From NCBI GenBank assembly GCA_038210985.1, contig JBBQWB010000031.1, positions 1 through 30,144 on the forward strand: 30,144 nt of DNA. Direction: 5' to 3'. The notes beneath the pieces are model-generated. The model was not told the DNA's origin, did not search any database, and worked only from the letters and a program-made list of their open reading frames with translations. The stretch is from JAQUGA01 sp038210985 (GTDB taxonomy: Bacteria; Bacteroidota; Bacteroidia; Bacteroidales; WCHB1-69). The translations under genes were made by a program, and so were the position numbers. This document shows positions 15,441-24,014 of the stretch, one piece after another; position 1 is the stretch's first letter; every line of letters begins with the position of its first letter.

Positions 15441-16973
15441 TTATTTTTTAAACATTTTCAACATTCGGTAAGTAACTGTAAACCCACCCACTATATTTAT
15501 CGATGCAATTAGAATAGCTAAAAAAGCAAATATTGATATTGGACTTGACCAATCGTCATTGATTTGTAACAAACCACCAATAACAATAATTCCACTTATG
15601 GCATTAGAAACAGACATTAGTGGCGTATGTAGAGAATGTGTAACATTCCAAATAACATTCCATCCAACAAATATAGCCAATGCAAAAGCGGTCATATGTC
15701 CCAAAAACTCTGTTGGAGCAACTTGACCCAATAATATTAACAAAGCACCAGTAATGAATATAAAAATAATGTTTCCATATTTCATTCTCTTGGCTTTTTC
15801 AGCTTTCAAAACTTTCGAACTTTTTTTGTCTTCCATTTTGTTCTGAGGAGCAACACTTACCGACAATGGCTCGGGAGGCCAGTTAACACTTCCTTCATAA
15901 CTAACCATCGAACGTTTAATAACATCATCATTCATATTGATGCTAAAATGCTCAGCATCTCCCATATCATCCAACATATTACATACATTGTTGCCATATA
16001 AGAAACTTGCTTGATTGGGCAATTGATCAACTTTTCCAGCAATAGTTACACCATTTTTGGTAACAAATACTTCTCCTGGTTTAGTTAAAACACAATTACC
16101 ACCCGATTGAGTGGCTAAGTCAATAATTACTGAACCGGCTTTCATGGCTTCTACATGATAATCTAATATCAATTTGGGTGCTTCTTTACCAGGAATTAAG
16201 GCAGTAGTAATGATGATATCTACTTCTGAAGCCTGTTTTAAAAACAGCAACATTTCTGCATCAATATAAGCTTGGCTCATCGTTTTGCTATAGCCAGATT
16301 CGGTACTACCATCTTCGTCAATTTCGACGGTAATAAACTGAGCACCCATCGATTTAATCTGTTCAGCTACTTCTTTTCGTGTATCAAACGCACGCACAAC
16401 AGCACCTAGTGATTTTGCAGTACCAATAGCTGCCAAACCAGCAACACCAGCACCAATAACCAAAACTTTGGCAGGTTCAACTTTTCCAGCTGCCGTTATT
16501 TGTCCGTTAAAAAAACGTCCAAAATAATTAGAAGCTTCAATCACAGCTCGATAACCAGCAATATTTGCCATCGAAGACAAAACATCCATTTTTTGAGCCC
16601 TCGAAATACGAGGGATTGCATCCATTGCAATAGCATTAATACGAGCATCCGCCAACTTTTGGAGCAATTCCAAATTTCGAGCAGGAAACAAATAACTCAT
16701 TAGCAATGTATTGGGCTTCATCAAGGCAATCTCTTCATCTGTTGGAGCTTGCACTTTAAAAACAATATCCACATTGTTATACAAGTCATTTACCGAAGTG
16801 CAAATTTCTGCACCAAAGGATTTGTAATCGTCATCGCTAAACTTAGCTTTATTTCCAGCACCTGATTCTAAAAGGACTTCGTATCCTTTTTTGAGTAGGC
16901 GTTCTGTATTTTTTGGTGAGATAGCAACTCTCCATTCACTATTCGAAACCTCTTTAGGTATTCCTATCTTCAT
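15441..16973 (-). CDS. pntA: NAD(P) transhydrogenase subunit alpha
   Basis: A 510-residue PntA, the same length as E. coli PntA. The cytoplasmic NAD(H)-binding domain I (about 1-380) resembles alanine dehydrogenase: MKIGIPKE start, RISRAQKMDVLSSMANIAGYRAV near 126-148, and the nucleotide fold VLVIGAGVAGLAAIGTAKSLGA near 170-191. A charged linker (KMEDKKSSKVLKAEKAKR, about 373-390) leads to four hydrophobic segments (about 396-505), which contribute to domain II. This is the two-subunit arrangement (membrane part fused to alpha), not the three-gene pntAa/Ab/B form. First gene of the pntAB operon. Confidence 0.95.
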   Translation of the reverse strand: MKIGIPKEVSNSEWRVAISPKNTERLLKKGYEVLLESGAGNKAKFSDDDYKSFGAEICTSVNDLYNNVDIVFKVQAPTDEEIALMKPNTLLMSYLFPARNLELLQKLADARINAIAMDAIPRISRAQKMDVLSSMANIAGYRAVIEASNYFGRFFNGQITAAGKVEPAKVLVIGAGVAGLAAIGTAKSLGAVVRAFDTRKEVAEQIKSMGAQFITVEIDEDGSTESGYSKTMSQAYIDAEMLLFLKQASEVDIIITTALIPGKEAPKLILDYHVEAMKAGSVIIDLATQSGGNCVLTKPGEVFVTKNGVTIAGKVDQLPNQASFLYGNNVCNMLDDMGDAEHFSINMNDDVIKRSMVSYEGSVNWPPEPLSVSVAPQNKMEDKKSSKVLKAEKAKRMKYGNIIFIFITGALLILLGQVAPTEFLGHMTAFALAIFVGWNVIWNVTHSLHTPLMSVSNAISGIIVIGGLLQINDDWSSPISIFAFLAILIASINIVGGFTVTYRMLKMFKK

Positions 16974-17347
16974 AATTTGTATTTATATTATTTTCTGCAT
17001 TTTTAACTATAAAAAACTCATTTCAAATCTTTATTTCAAAATTAGAAGAACTACTTACTCCTACTTATAAATCGAATCCGTTTTTTTGTTGAATTGATAA
17101 TGTTTTTAATGCTTTTATCTACATCTCAAACAACAAATTTCTATTTTTTTCAAACCATAGAGTCCCAAATAATTTTAAGGGAATAAAATTACATTTTTTT
17201 TTGTAATTCATGGTTTTTATTTTCGAAAACAGCAGTTGACATTGAAGATATTGAATATCAAGCATTTTTAAAAGTTTTATCCAACAAATGTTGTAGATTA
17301 ATTAGTACTGCAAGAAAAATTTTAACCCAAACCGCTTCATTTTTTTG
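16974..17347. other. Divergent intergenic region between pntA and argS
   Basis: About 375 bp of AT-rich sequence between divergent genes, so it must hold both promoters. It contains a small stem AATTACA/TGTAATT around a T-rich loop near 17190. No open frame or RNA gene is recognisable. Confidence 0.5.
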
Positions 17348-17355
17348 TACTTTTG
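17348..17355 (+). promoter_or_regulatory. Bacteroidota -7 box (TACTTTTG) for argS; decides the start codon
   Basis: TACTTTTG fits TAnnTTTG and ends 15 bp before the ATG at 17371. An in-frame TTG at 17353 lies inside the box and so would probably not be transcribed, which supports the ATG as the true start and implies a leader of about 10 nt. Confidence 0.6.
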
Positions 17356-17370
17356 CAAAAAATATATAAT

Positions 17371-19161
17371 ATGCAAATCGACCAATTAATAAAAACACAA
17401 TTAGCAAACTACTTTGAAGCAAACTACCAACAACGAGATTTATCTAATTTAATAATTTTTAGTCCTACAAAAGCCGAATTTATTGGTGACTATACCATTG
17501 TTTGCTTTCCATTTGTTCAAAAGCTAAAAGAAGCACCAGATGTTATTGCCCACGAAATTGGAACGTATTTAAAAGAAAACTGTGCAATTGTTTCCGAATA
17601 CAATGTAATTAAGGGGTTTTTAAATTTAAGTTTCGATTTTTCGCTTTGGTTAAATTTTATAAATAAAACGTTTAAACTTACCGATTTCGGTTTCAGTAAA
17701 AGCGAAAATCCACAGAATATTGTTTTGGAATACTCCTCTCCTAACACCAATAAACCATTGCATTTAGGACATATTCGCAACAATTTAATTGGTCATTCGT
17801 TGTCCAGAATTTTGTCTTCACAAAATCATAATGTAATCCGAACAAATTTGGTTAACGACCGTGGAATTCATATTTGCAAATCGATGCTCGCATGGTTGCG
17901 TTTTGGAGATGGTGAAACTCCAGAATCAAGCGGATTAAAAGGAGATCATTTAATTGGAAAATATTACGTTCGTTTTGATCAAGAATATAAAAAAGAGATT
18001 CAGTCGCTGATTGAATTGGGAATAGAAAAGGGAAACGCCGAAAAACAAGCTCCTACCTTACTTGATGCACAAAAAATGCTTCGCCAATGGGAAGATGGTG
18101 AAAGTGAAGTAATCCGAATTTGGAAAATGATGAACAATTGGGTTTATAAGGGATTTGAAGTTACATACAATCGCTTGGGAATTGAATTTGACAAAATATA
18201 TTACGAATCGGAAACTTATAAACTTGGCAAAAGTTGTGTTGAAAAAGGACTTGCAGATGGAGTTTTTTTCAAAAAAGAGGATGGCTCCATTTGGGTCGAT
18301 TTAACGAACGATGGGCTCGACGAAAAACTTTTACTTCGCTCCGACGGCACTTCTGTTTATATTACTCAGGACATGGGAACGGCACTTTTACGTGCGGAAG
18401 CATACCATCCCGATAAAATGATTTATGTGGTTGGGAACGAACAGATTTATCATTTTGATGTTTTGAAACTTATACTTGAAAAAAAACTTAATTACGAATG
18501 GGGCAAAAGCATTTACCACATGTCGTATGGAATGGTTGAATTACCTTCTGGAAAAATGAAATCACGCGAAGGAACAGTGGTGGATGCCGACAATTTAATG
18601 GATGACATGGTAAATATTGCAAAACAACAAACCATGGAACTTGGCAAAATTGATCAATTTGATTCGGAAGAAGCAAATGCTTTGTATGAAATGATTGGCT
18701 TAGGTGCTTTAAAATATTTCATTTTAAAAGTCGATCCAAAGAAAAACATGCTATTCGACCCCGAAAAATCAATAGATTTTAATGGAAACACGGCTTCGTT
18801 TATTCAATATTCCCATGCTCGAATTTCGTCTATATTGCGTAAAGCGAACGAATTAAATATCGATTTTTCAAACGAAATTACTCCAAACGAAATAGCAACT
18901 ATCGAAATTGAACTTATTAAACAACTTTACCAATTTCCAAGCATCGTTACCGAAGCTGCAAACAATTTGAGTCCAGCATTAATTGCTAATTTTATTTACG
19001 AATACGCAAAAAAGTTTAATCAATTCTACCACGAAATATCTATTTTGAAAGAAGTTGACGCATCCAAAATGAAATTCCGTTTAAAACTTTGCAAAATTTC
19101 GACTCAAGTGCTAAAAAATGGAATGTGGCTTTTGGGAATTAATGTTCCTGAGAGAATGTAA
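17371..19161 (+). CDS. argS: Arginyl-tRNA synthetase
   Basis: A class I aminoacyl-tRNA synthetase of 596 residues from the chosen ATG. The ATP-binding HIGH-type motif is HLGH at 131-134 within SSPNTNKPLHLGHIRNN, and the KMSKS-type loop appears as GKMKSREGTVV. An N-terminal Add1-like tRNA-binding region (1-about 100) and a C-terminal helical DALR-like anticodon-binding domain (SFIQYSHARISSILRK..., to the end at NVPERM) complete the family layout. The variant KMSK loop (KMKSREG) is usual in part of this family. Charges tRNA-Arg in the cytoplasm. Monocistronic. Confidence 0.95.
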   Translation: MQIDQLIKTQLANYFEANYQQRDLSNLIIFSPTKAEFIGDYTIVCFPFVQKLKEAPDVIAHEIGTYLKENCAIVSEYNVIKGFLNLSFDFSLWLNFINKTFKLTDFGFSKSENPQNIVLEYSSPNTNKPLHLGHIRNNLIGHSLSRILSSQNHNVIRTNLVNDRGIHICKSMLAWLRFGDGETPESSGLKGDHLIGKYYVRFDQEYKKEIQSLIELGIEKGNAEKQAPTLLDAQKMLRQWEDGESEVIRIWKMMNNWVYKGFEVTYNRLGIEFDKIYYESETYKLGKSCVEKGLADGVFFKKEDGSIWVDLTNDGLDEKLLLRSDGTSVYITQDMGTALLRAEAYHPDKMIYVVGNEQIYHFDVLKLILEKKLNYEWGKSIYHMSYGMVELPSGKMKSREGTVVDADNLMDDMVNIAKQQTMELGKIDQFDSEEANALYEMIGLGALKYFILKVDPKKNMLFDPEKSIDFNGNTASFIQYSHARISSILRKANELNIDFSNEITPNEIATIEIELIKQLYQFPSIVTEAANNLSPALIANFIYEYAKKFNQFYHEISILKEVDASKMKFRLKLCKISTQVLKNGMWLLGINVPERM

Positions 19162-19167
19162 TGATGA

Positions 19168-19223
19168 ATGTTGAATTGTAAATGGTGAATTGTAAATGTT
19201 GAATTGTAAATGGTGAATTATTA
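19168..19223. repeat. Four tandem 14-bp repeats
   Basis: Units ATGTTGAATTGTAA, ATGGTGAATTGTAA, ATGTTGAATTGTAA and ATGGTGAATTATTA at 19168-19223, beginning 7 bp after the argS stop. Alternate units are the same except the decayed last one, so the effective period is 28 bp. Probably a slippage-prone intergenic microrepeat. Confidence 0.85.
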
Positions 19224-19840
19224 ATGATTAGTGAATAGTTATCAATTAATTAAGATTTATTTTCAGATATTTAGTTGGTTTAATAAACTCAGTGATTGAT
19301 TTGAAAATGCCAAATTTAAGGACTTTACAGTAGCGAATTTACTGTCTTCGACAATGCTTCACCCTGAATTGTGCTTGCAAAAATGTATTTTAAAATATTG
19401 AAGTCGGAAAAATACGTGTTTGTCATTTTTAAGACTAAATTCACTAATTCATCAGTTGCTTAGCACCGTTCTATCTGTAAAACAGCATGCCAAATATCAA
19501 ATGGAGGTGCGTAGCACCGTCCTCTGGAACAATTATTAAAAAGATAGAAATATTAAAATACACTTCTCATTTAATAGAGCGGTGCGATGCACCTTTTTGG
19601 TTTTTCGGATGCTTCATTTTTACAAAGAGCACGGTGCGATGCACCTTTACAAATCTATTTTTTGTTGAGAATATTTTTCAGTTGAAAACAAAATAATTCG
19701 GAATGACAAATTCTCCCTTGAATTTTAAACAAAAACATAAGTGATTCATTTAGAGAAGGAATACCGCAACTGCAATTGTCTGTTTCTGTGTTTTTTTCAA
19801 AAACGACGCTGTTATCGACATTATAGACAGACACTTAAAT
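19224..19840. repeat. Repeat-rich spacer with GGTGCG(T/A)(A/T)GCACC palindromes
   Basis: No credible gene. Three clear copies of a 13-bp palindrome are present: GGTGCGTAGCACC (19506-19518), GGTGCGATGCACC (19581-19593 and 19633-19645). A degraded copy (TTGCTTAGCACCG) lies near 19456-19468. The last two are preceded by AGAGC and followed by TTT, so the repeated unit is larger than the palindrome. A 69-codon open frame at 19487-19696 simply reads through these repeats. Confidence 0.75.
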
Positions 19841-21973
19841 TTAGTCGATATAATTTACGGGAGCATACTTCAATCCCAAATGATAAAAAGTAAACGACCA
19901 AACGTCGATTGCTTCGTCCATCATTTTAGAAGTAGGTTTTCCAGCTCCATGTCCTGCCTGTTTATCGATGCGGATTAACATTGGATTTGTACCTCTATAT
20001 TTTTCTTGCAAAGTGGCAATAAATTTAAACGAATGTGCTGGCACAACGCGGTCGTCGTGGTCGGCAGTAGTAACTAAAGTGGCAGGATAAGAAATACCTT
20101 CTTTGATGTTATGCAAGGGAGAATATTTGAAAATATAATTAAACTCTTCCTTGTTATCGCTAGAGCCATAGTCGCTAGTCCAAGCCCAACCAATAGTAAA
20201 TTTGTGGTATCTCAACATATCTAAAACTCCAACGGCTGGCAATGCGACTTTAAACAAATCGGGGTGCTGCAACATTACTGCACCAATTAACAAACCACCG
20301 TTTGACCCACCTTGAATTGCTAATTTATTGGAATTTGTATATTTTTCGTTAGTTAAATATTCTGCAGCTGCTATAAAATCGTCGAAGGTGTTTTGTTTTT
20401 GTAGTTTAGTTCCGGCTTTGTGCCAATCCTGTCCAAACTCTCCTCCGCCTCTTAAATTAGGAATAGCTAAGATTCCACCTTGTTCCAAAAACAACATCCG
20501 TACAATGCTAAAAGATGGCGTTAAACTGATATTAAAGCCACCGTAACCATAAAGTAAACAAGGATTTGAGCCATCTAAAACAACATCTTTTTTGCGAATA
20601 ATAAACATAGAAACTTTTGTGCCGTCTTTTGAAGGATAAAAAACTTGTTCTGTTATGTAATAATCTGGTCGGATATCCACTTTTGGTTCATAAAATATTT
20701 CTGAACTATAATCTCTTAAATTAAATTTGAAAACCGAAGTTGGGTATGTGAAAGAAGTAAACGAATAATAAGCTTCATCAAATTTACGGTCGCCCAAAAA
20801 CCCACCAATTGTTCCTATTGTTGGCAATTTAATTTCAATAATTTGTTTCCCGTCATAATCATACAAATATCCTTTTGAGCTAGCATTTTCCATATATTGC
20901 ACATAAATATAGGGACCAACAAGTGAAACCCCTTGCAAAACAACTTTTTTCTCGGCAATAAAAGTTCTCCAATTTGATTTTGATGGGTTTGCAGGATCTA
21001 CCCACACCAATTTATAGGATGGAGCATCCTCGTTTGTACGCATTAAAAACTTTCCATTAATCACATCTTCAATAATATAATCGTTTTTAAATCCGTCGGC
21101 AATTTTCACAAAACCCGAATCCCTTTTAATAATGGATTTAAAATACAATGCATTGCCACTGGTTGTTTCGGTTTCGGACAAAAACAAAAAATCTTTATCC
21201 TCGCTCACCGACACACTATAATTTCTTAAAGGGAAATTTTTGTTTTCGTAAATTAATCTATCTTTTGCTTGTTCTTGTCCTAATTTATGAAAATAAACTT
21301 TGTGATATTCGTTTTTTTGCGATAAAGCACTTCCTTTTGGAGCGTCGTAGCAACTGTAATAAAAACCTTCTCTAAGCCATGAAATTTCGGAAAACTTAAC
21401 CCATTTAATTTCATCTTTCAAAAGCTCTCCAGATGGAATTCGAATAATTTTAATATTATTCCAGTCTGACCCACCTTCGGAAGTAGTAAATCCTAAATAT
21501 TCACCTTCGGGAGAAACCGAAATGGAGCCAATGGAAACGATACCAGATTCGGACATTTTATTTGGGTCGAGTAACATGTACTCTTTCTGACTGTAAACAC
21601 TTTTACAGAATAACACATTTTGGTTTTGAGTACCAGTGTTTTTATAATAGAACAGATAATCTCCTTTTTGGAAAGGCACACTCATTTTTGGATAATCCCA
21701 AAGTTTTTGTAAACGCTCGCGTAATTCATCACGAAAAGGCAATGTGTTTAGATAGCCAAAGGTAACTTTGTTTTGTTCATCAACCCATTTCATGGTTTCA
21801 TCAGAGCGGTCATCTTCGAGCCAGCGATACGGATCTTGAACTTTTGTTTTAAAATATTTATCCGTTTGTTTAACTTTTTTTGTCACAGGATATACTAATT
21901 GTGTAGTTTGAGCTTCAGTTTTCATACTTAATAAAAAGGTTAATCCCAAAATTAATAAAAGATTTCGTTTCAT
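19841..21973 (-). CDS. Prolyl oligopeptidase family serine peptidase (S9A), secreted
   Basis: 710 residues from the ATG at 21973, chosen over an upstream ATG at 22015 because it directly begins a signal peptide (MKRNLLLILGLTFLLSMKTEAQ, cleavage after A21). The N-terminal segment YRWLEDDRSDETMKWV and the following beta-propeller (about 75-430) gate the active site. The C-terminal alpha/beta-hydrolase domain has the catalytic triad: Ser557 in GGSNGG, Asp640 in ADHDDRVV, His675 in QAGHGAG. These spacings are those of prolyl oligopeptidase (human S554, D641, H680). It cleaves short peptides after proline, here probably in the periplasm. Monocistronic, with a -7 box at 22063-22070. Confidence 0.93.
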   Translation of the reverse strand: MKRNLLLILGLTFLLSMKTEAQTTQLVYPVTKKVKQTDKYFKTKVQDPYRWLEDDRSDETMKWVDEQNKVTFGYLNTLPFRDELRERLQKLWDYPKMSVPFQKGDYLFYYKNTGTQNQNVLFCKSVYSQKEYMLLDPNKMSESGIVSIGSISVSPEGEYLGFTTSEGGSDWNNIKIIRIPSGELLKDEIKWVKFSEISWLREGFYYSCYDAPKGSALSQKNEYHKVYFHKLGQEQAKDRLIYENKNFPLRNYSVSVSEDKDFLFLSETETTSGNALYFKSIIKRDSGFVKIADGFKNDYIIEDVINGKFLMRTNEDAPSYKLVWVDPANPSKSNWRTFIAEKKVVLQGVSLVGPYIYVQYMENASSKGYLYDYDGKQIIEIKLPTIGTIGGFLGDRKFDEAYYSFTSFTYPTSVFKFNLRDYSSEIFYEPKVDIRPDYYITEQVFYPSKDGTKVSMFIIRKKDVVLDGSNPCLLYGYGGFNISLTPSFSIVRMLFLEQGGILAIPNLRGGGEFGQDWHKAGTKLQKQNTFDDFIAAAEYLTNEKYTNSNKLAIQGGSNGGLLIGAVMLQHPDLFKVALPAVGVLDMLRYHKFTIGWAWTSDYGSSDNKEEFNYIFKYSPLHNIKEGISYPATLVTTADHDDRVVPAHSFKFIATLQEKYRGTNPMLIRIDKQAGHGAGKPTSKMMDEAIDVWSFTFYHLGLKYAPVNYID

Positions 21974-22062
21974 ATTTTTCAAGTATATTATATTTCGTTT
22001 ATAGTACAACAACAAAACTCATTTTATGTTGAAAAAAATTCAATAGTGAGTATTTATATATG

Positions 22063-22070
22063 CAAAAGTA
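22063..22070 (-). promoter_or_regulatory. Bacteroidota -7 box (TACTTTTG) for the prolyl oligopeptidase gene
   Basis: On the minus strand TACTTTTG fits TAnnTTTG and is identical to the box before argS. It lies about 90 bp upstream of the chosen start at 21973, giving a leader of roughly 85 nt. Confidence 0.5.
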
Positions 22071-22144
22071 TGATTTTTTGGCAATTTTTGGAACAATTTT
22101 GTTTAGTTATACTTTTTTTTAAGTGGAGCACTATGTAATCGTTA

Positions 22145-22450
22145 AAAAAAAAACATAGAAACATAGAAGAACATAGGCACAATAGAAAGAATACAATAGT
22201 TAGATGCAGAGCTAAACGTAGTTTAGCTCTGCATGACAATTGTAAGTGCTTACGCTAGATTTTTCCAATTGCTGGCGGATGCATGACAAAAATTCGTCGT
22301 TTACTCCAGCGATTTGACATTCCGACACGTAGTGAGGAATCTATTAACGTTATAGATGCATACGCTTCACTACGTTCCTCCGACTACTGGCGGATGCATG
22401 ACAAGTCTATAAGTTTTGCGGTGAAAAATACGTTGCGATCTGCATGACAA
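22145..22450. repeat. Repeat-rich spacer with four TGCATGACAA units and a strong hairpin
   Basis: After short ACATAGAA repeats (22153-22180) comes a perfect 14-bp hairpin (22204-22217 with 22221-22234, loop GTA; core GCAGAGCTAAAC). TGCATGACAA occurs four times, at 22230-22239, 22280-22289, 22395-22404 and 22441-22450. The middle two are part of an exact 18-bp direct repeat CTGGCGGATGCATGACAA (22272-22289 and 22387-22404). Between them lie CATTCCGACACGTAGTGAGG and CTTCACTACGTTCCTCC, which are partly inverted to each other. No gene seen. Confidence 0.8.
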
Positions 22451-22543
22451 ATTAGAAGATTTTCGTTTAAAAACAACTTGATTAGTCGCAACTATATGTT
22501 CAAAAATTTCTTTATTGTCTGGTTTAATCAAAATTAATTTTAC

Positions 22544-22551
22544 TAACTTTG
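22544..22551 (+). promoter_or_regulatory. Bacteroidota -7 box (TAACTTTG) directly before the esterase start
   Basis: TAACTTTG fits TAnnTTTG and ends only 4 bp before the ATG at 22556. If it is the true promoter the transcript would start at or within a few bases of the start codon, implying a leaderless mRNA. Confidence 0.45.
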
Positions 22552-22555
22552 AACA

Positions 22556-23587
22556 ATGAAAAAGACATTATCATTTCAATTTTGCAAAATCGTTAGGAAT
22601 AGCAAAAAATTAATTTTACTTTCATTAATTTTGCTTACCCTGAATGCAAAATCTCAGCCTTTAAGCGACACTTCAATTACATATATTCATAAAGAAAAAA
22701 TAAGTTTTAAAGCAAAAGCAGTTTCAGCTATTGCAAAATGTTTTTTTCCGAAAAAAAGGACACATAAAAAACTTCTTAGGGGTAATTACACATCAAAAGC
22801 AGCGGCAATACCAAAGCAATTATTTAAGGAATTCGTAATAGACACCATTCAGATTAATAACAGAAATGTATATTCAATTTCGCCAAAGAAAAAAAAATCG
22901 AAAACTCATGTTTTGTATTTGCATGGTGGTGGTTACGTAAATAGCATTTTTAAGCAACAATGGAAAGTTGTTGCAATTATTGTTCGAAAAACAAATTGCA
23001 CTTTTATTGTTCCAGATTATCCATTAACTCCAACCTATTCGCATGAAGATGCTTTTGCCATGTTAGATGAAATTTATTTAAGATTATTAACCAAAGTATC
23101 GTCAAAAGACATCATTTTTATGGGCGACTCGGCTGGAGGTGGCTTAGCGTTGGCACTTGCCCAAAAGCAACGCAACGAGGGCATTCCATCGTCAAGTCAG
23201 GTGATATTAATTTGTCCGTGGTTGGAAATTACTTTATCTAATCCACAAATTAAAGAATTTGAAAAAGTTGATCCTGTATTGAGAGCTAGTAGCTTTGTTT
23301 TAGTAAGTAAATTTTGGTCGGGAAAATCGACGCCAGATAATTACCTATTGAGTCCAATAAATGGCTCAATGGAAGGACTTCCAAAAATTAGTTTATTTAT
23401 AGGAACACATGATATTTTGTATCCCGATTGCAAAAAATTTAGAGCTATCATGAAAGAAAAAAATATTTCAATAAATTATTTTGAATATCCAAAAATGTTT
23501 CACGATTGGGTTTTTTACACTCCTATTATTGAGTCGGAAGTGTCCATTGAGCAAATTTGTAAGCTGATATTGGATGGCAAAATTTGA
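22556..23587 (+). CDS. Alpha/beta-hydrolase esterase, hormone-sensitive-lipase type
   Basis: A 343-residue protein with the HSL (bacterial lipase family IV) signature: oxyanion-hole HGGG at 123-126 (YLHGGGYV), nucleophile Ser192 in GDSAGG (190-195), Asp286 in GTHD and His316 in FHDW. Substrates are probably short- to medium-chain esters or acetylated small molecules; nothing here narrows this. A hydrophobic stretch at 19-30 (LILLSLILLTLN) followed by AKSQ could be a signal peptide with an unusually long basic n-region, so the enzyme may be exported. It has no operon partners: ligA beyond it is convergent. Confidence 0.88.
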   Translation: MKKTLSFQFCKIVRNSKKLILLSLILLTLNAKSQPLSDTSITYIHKEKISFKAKAVSAIAKCFFPKKRTHKKLLRGNYTSKAAAIPKQLFKEFVIDTIQINNRNVYSISPKKKKSKTHVLYLHGGGYVNSIFKQQWKVVAIIVRKTNCTFIVPDYPLTPTYSHEDAFAMLDEIYLRLLTKVSSKDIIFMGDSAGGGLALALAQKQRNEGIPSSSQVILICPWLEITLSNPQIKEFEKVDPVLRASSFVLVSKFWSGKSTPDNYLLSPINGSMEGLPKISLFIGTHDILYPDCKKFRAIMKEKNISINYFEYPKMFHDWVFYTPIIESEVSIEQICKLILDGKI

Positions 23588-24014
23588 AATTCTGCCACTC
23601 ATCAGATGGCTCGAAGTCATCTTCGCCATTGTTTGAGTTGTTACCAACGATGGTTATCCGATTTTCATTTGCCAGTATTGGCTCCACCTTAAAATAAATC
23701 AGTTACACAGTGTTTAACAGTAGAAATGTGCCGGATAATTGTCAATCAGATTAGAGCGATAGCGAAGCGAAAAACCCATACGTTAGATTGATGCCTACCT
23801 TCGGCAGATAAACCTACGCTACAATCCGTTTCGTACTGCATGATAATCCGTAAAAATAGCCACAAAGACACGAAGGCTCGAAGAAACACAAAGAAAACTT
23901 AGTGAATCTTGGTGTCTTAGAGCCTTGGTGGCAATAAAAACACAGCTATAGTATTGTCAATCAGAGTGGAAAAGCAGAATCGAGGTAACAATGTCTAAAA
24001 CTCTTGACAGCCAA
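23588..24014. repeat. Repeat-rich spacer with a 'GCCACAAAG' imperfect inverted repeat
   Basis: No gene seen. The segment 23858-23933 starts GCCACAAAGACACGAAGGCTC and ends with a form of its reverse complement (CTTGGTGTCTTAGAGCCTTGGTGGC), an imperfect inverted repeat of a kind widely dispersed in bacterial intergenic DNA. The 13-bp sequence ATTGTCAATCAGA occurs at 23738-23750 and 23953-23965, bracketing this repeat. A variant TGCATGATAA (23837-23846) echoes the motif of the previous spacer. Confidence 0.7.

Noticed and set aside
17353..17370. Upstream TTG start for argS
   Set aside because: The TTG lies inside the -7 promoter box, so it is unlikely to be transcribed.
19168..19223. CRISPR-like tandem repeats after argS
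   Set aside because: The units are contiguous 14-mers with no spacers; there are no cas genes in the window.
19487..19696. 69-codon plus-strand open frame
   Set aside because: It reads through the GGTGCG...GCACC palindrome copies; no protein-like composition and no promoter.
21974..22015. Upstream ATG for the prolyl oligopeptidase
   Set aside because: It would add 14 residues before the signal peptide; the ATG at 21973 gives a normal signal sequence.
9454..22538. 17-mer GTTTAATCAAAATTAAT shared by 9454-9470 and 22522-22538
   Set aside because: Very AT-rich; at this base composition a chance match of this length in 30 kb is plausible.
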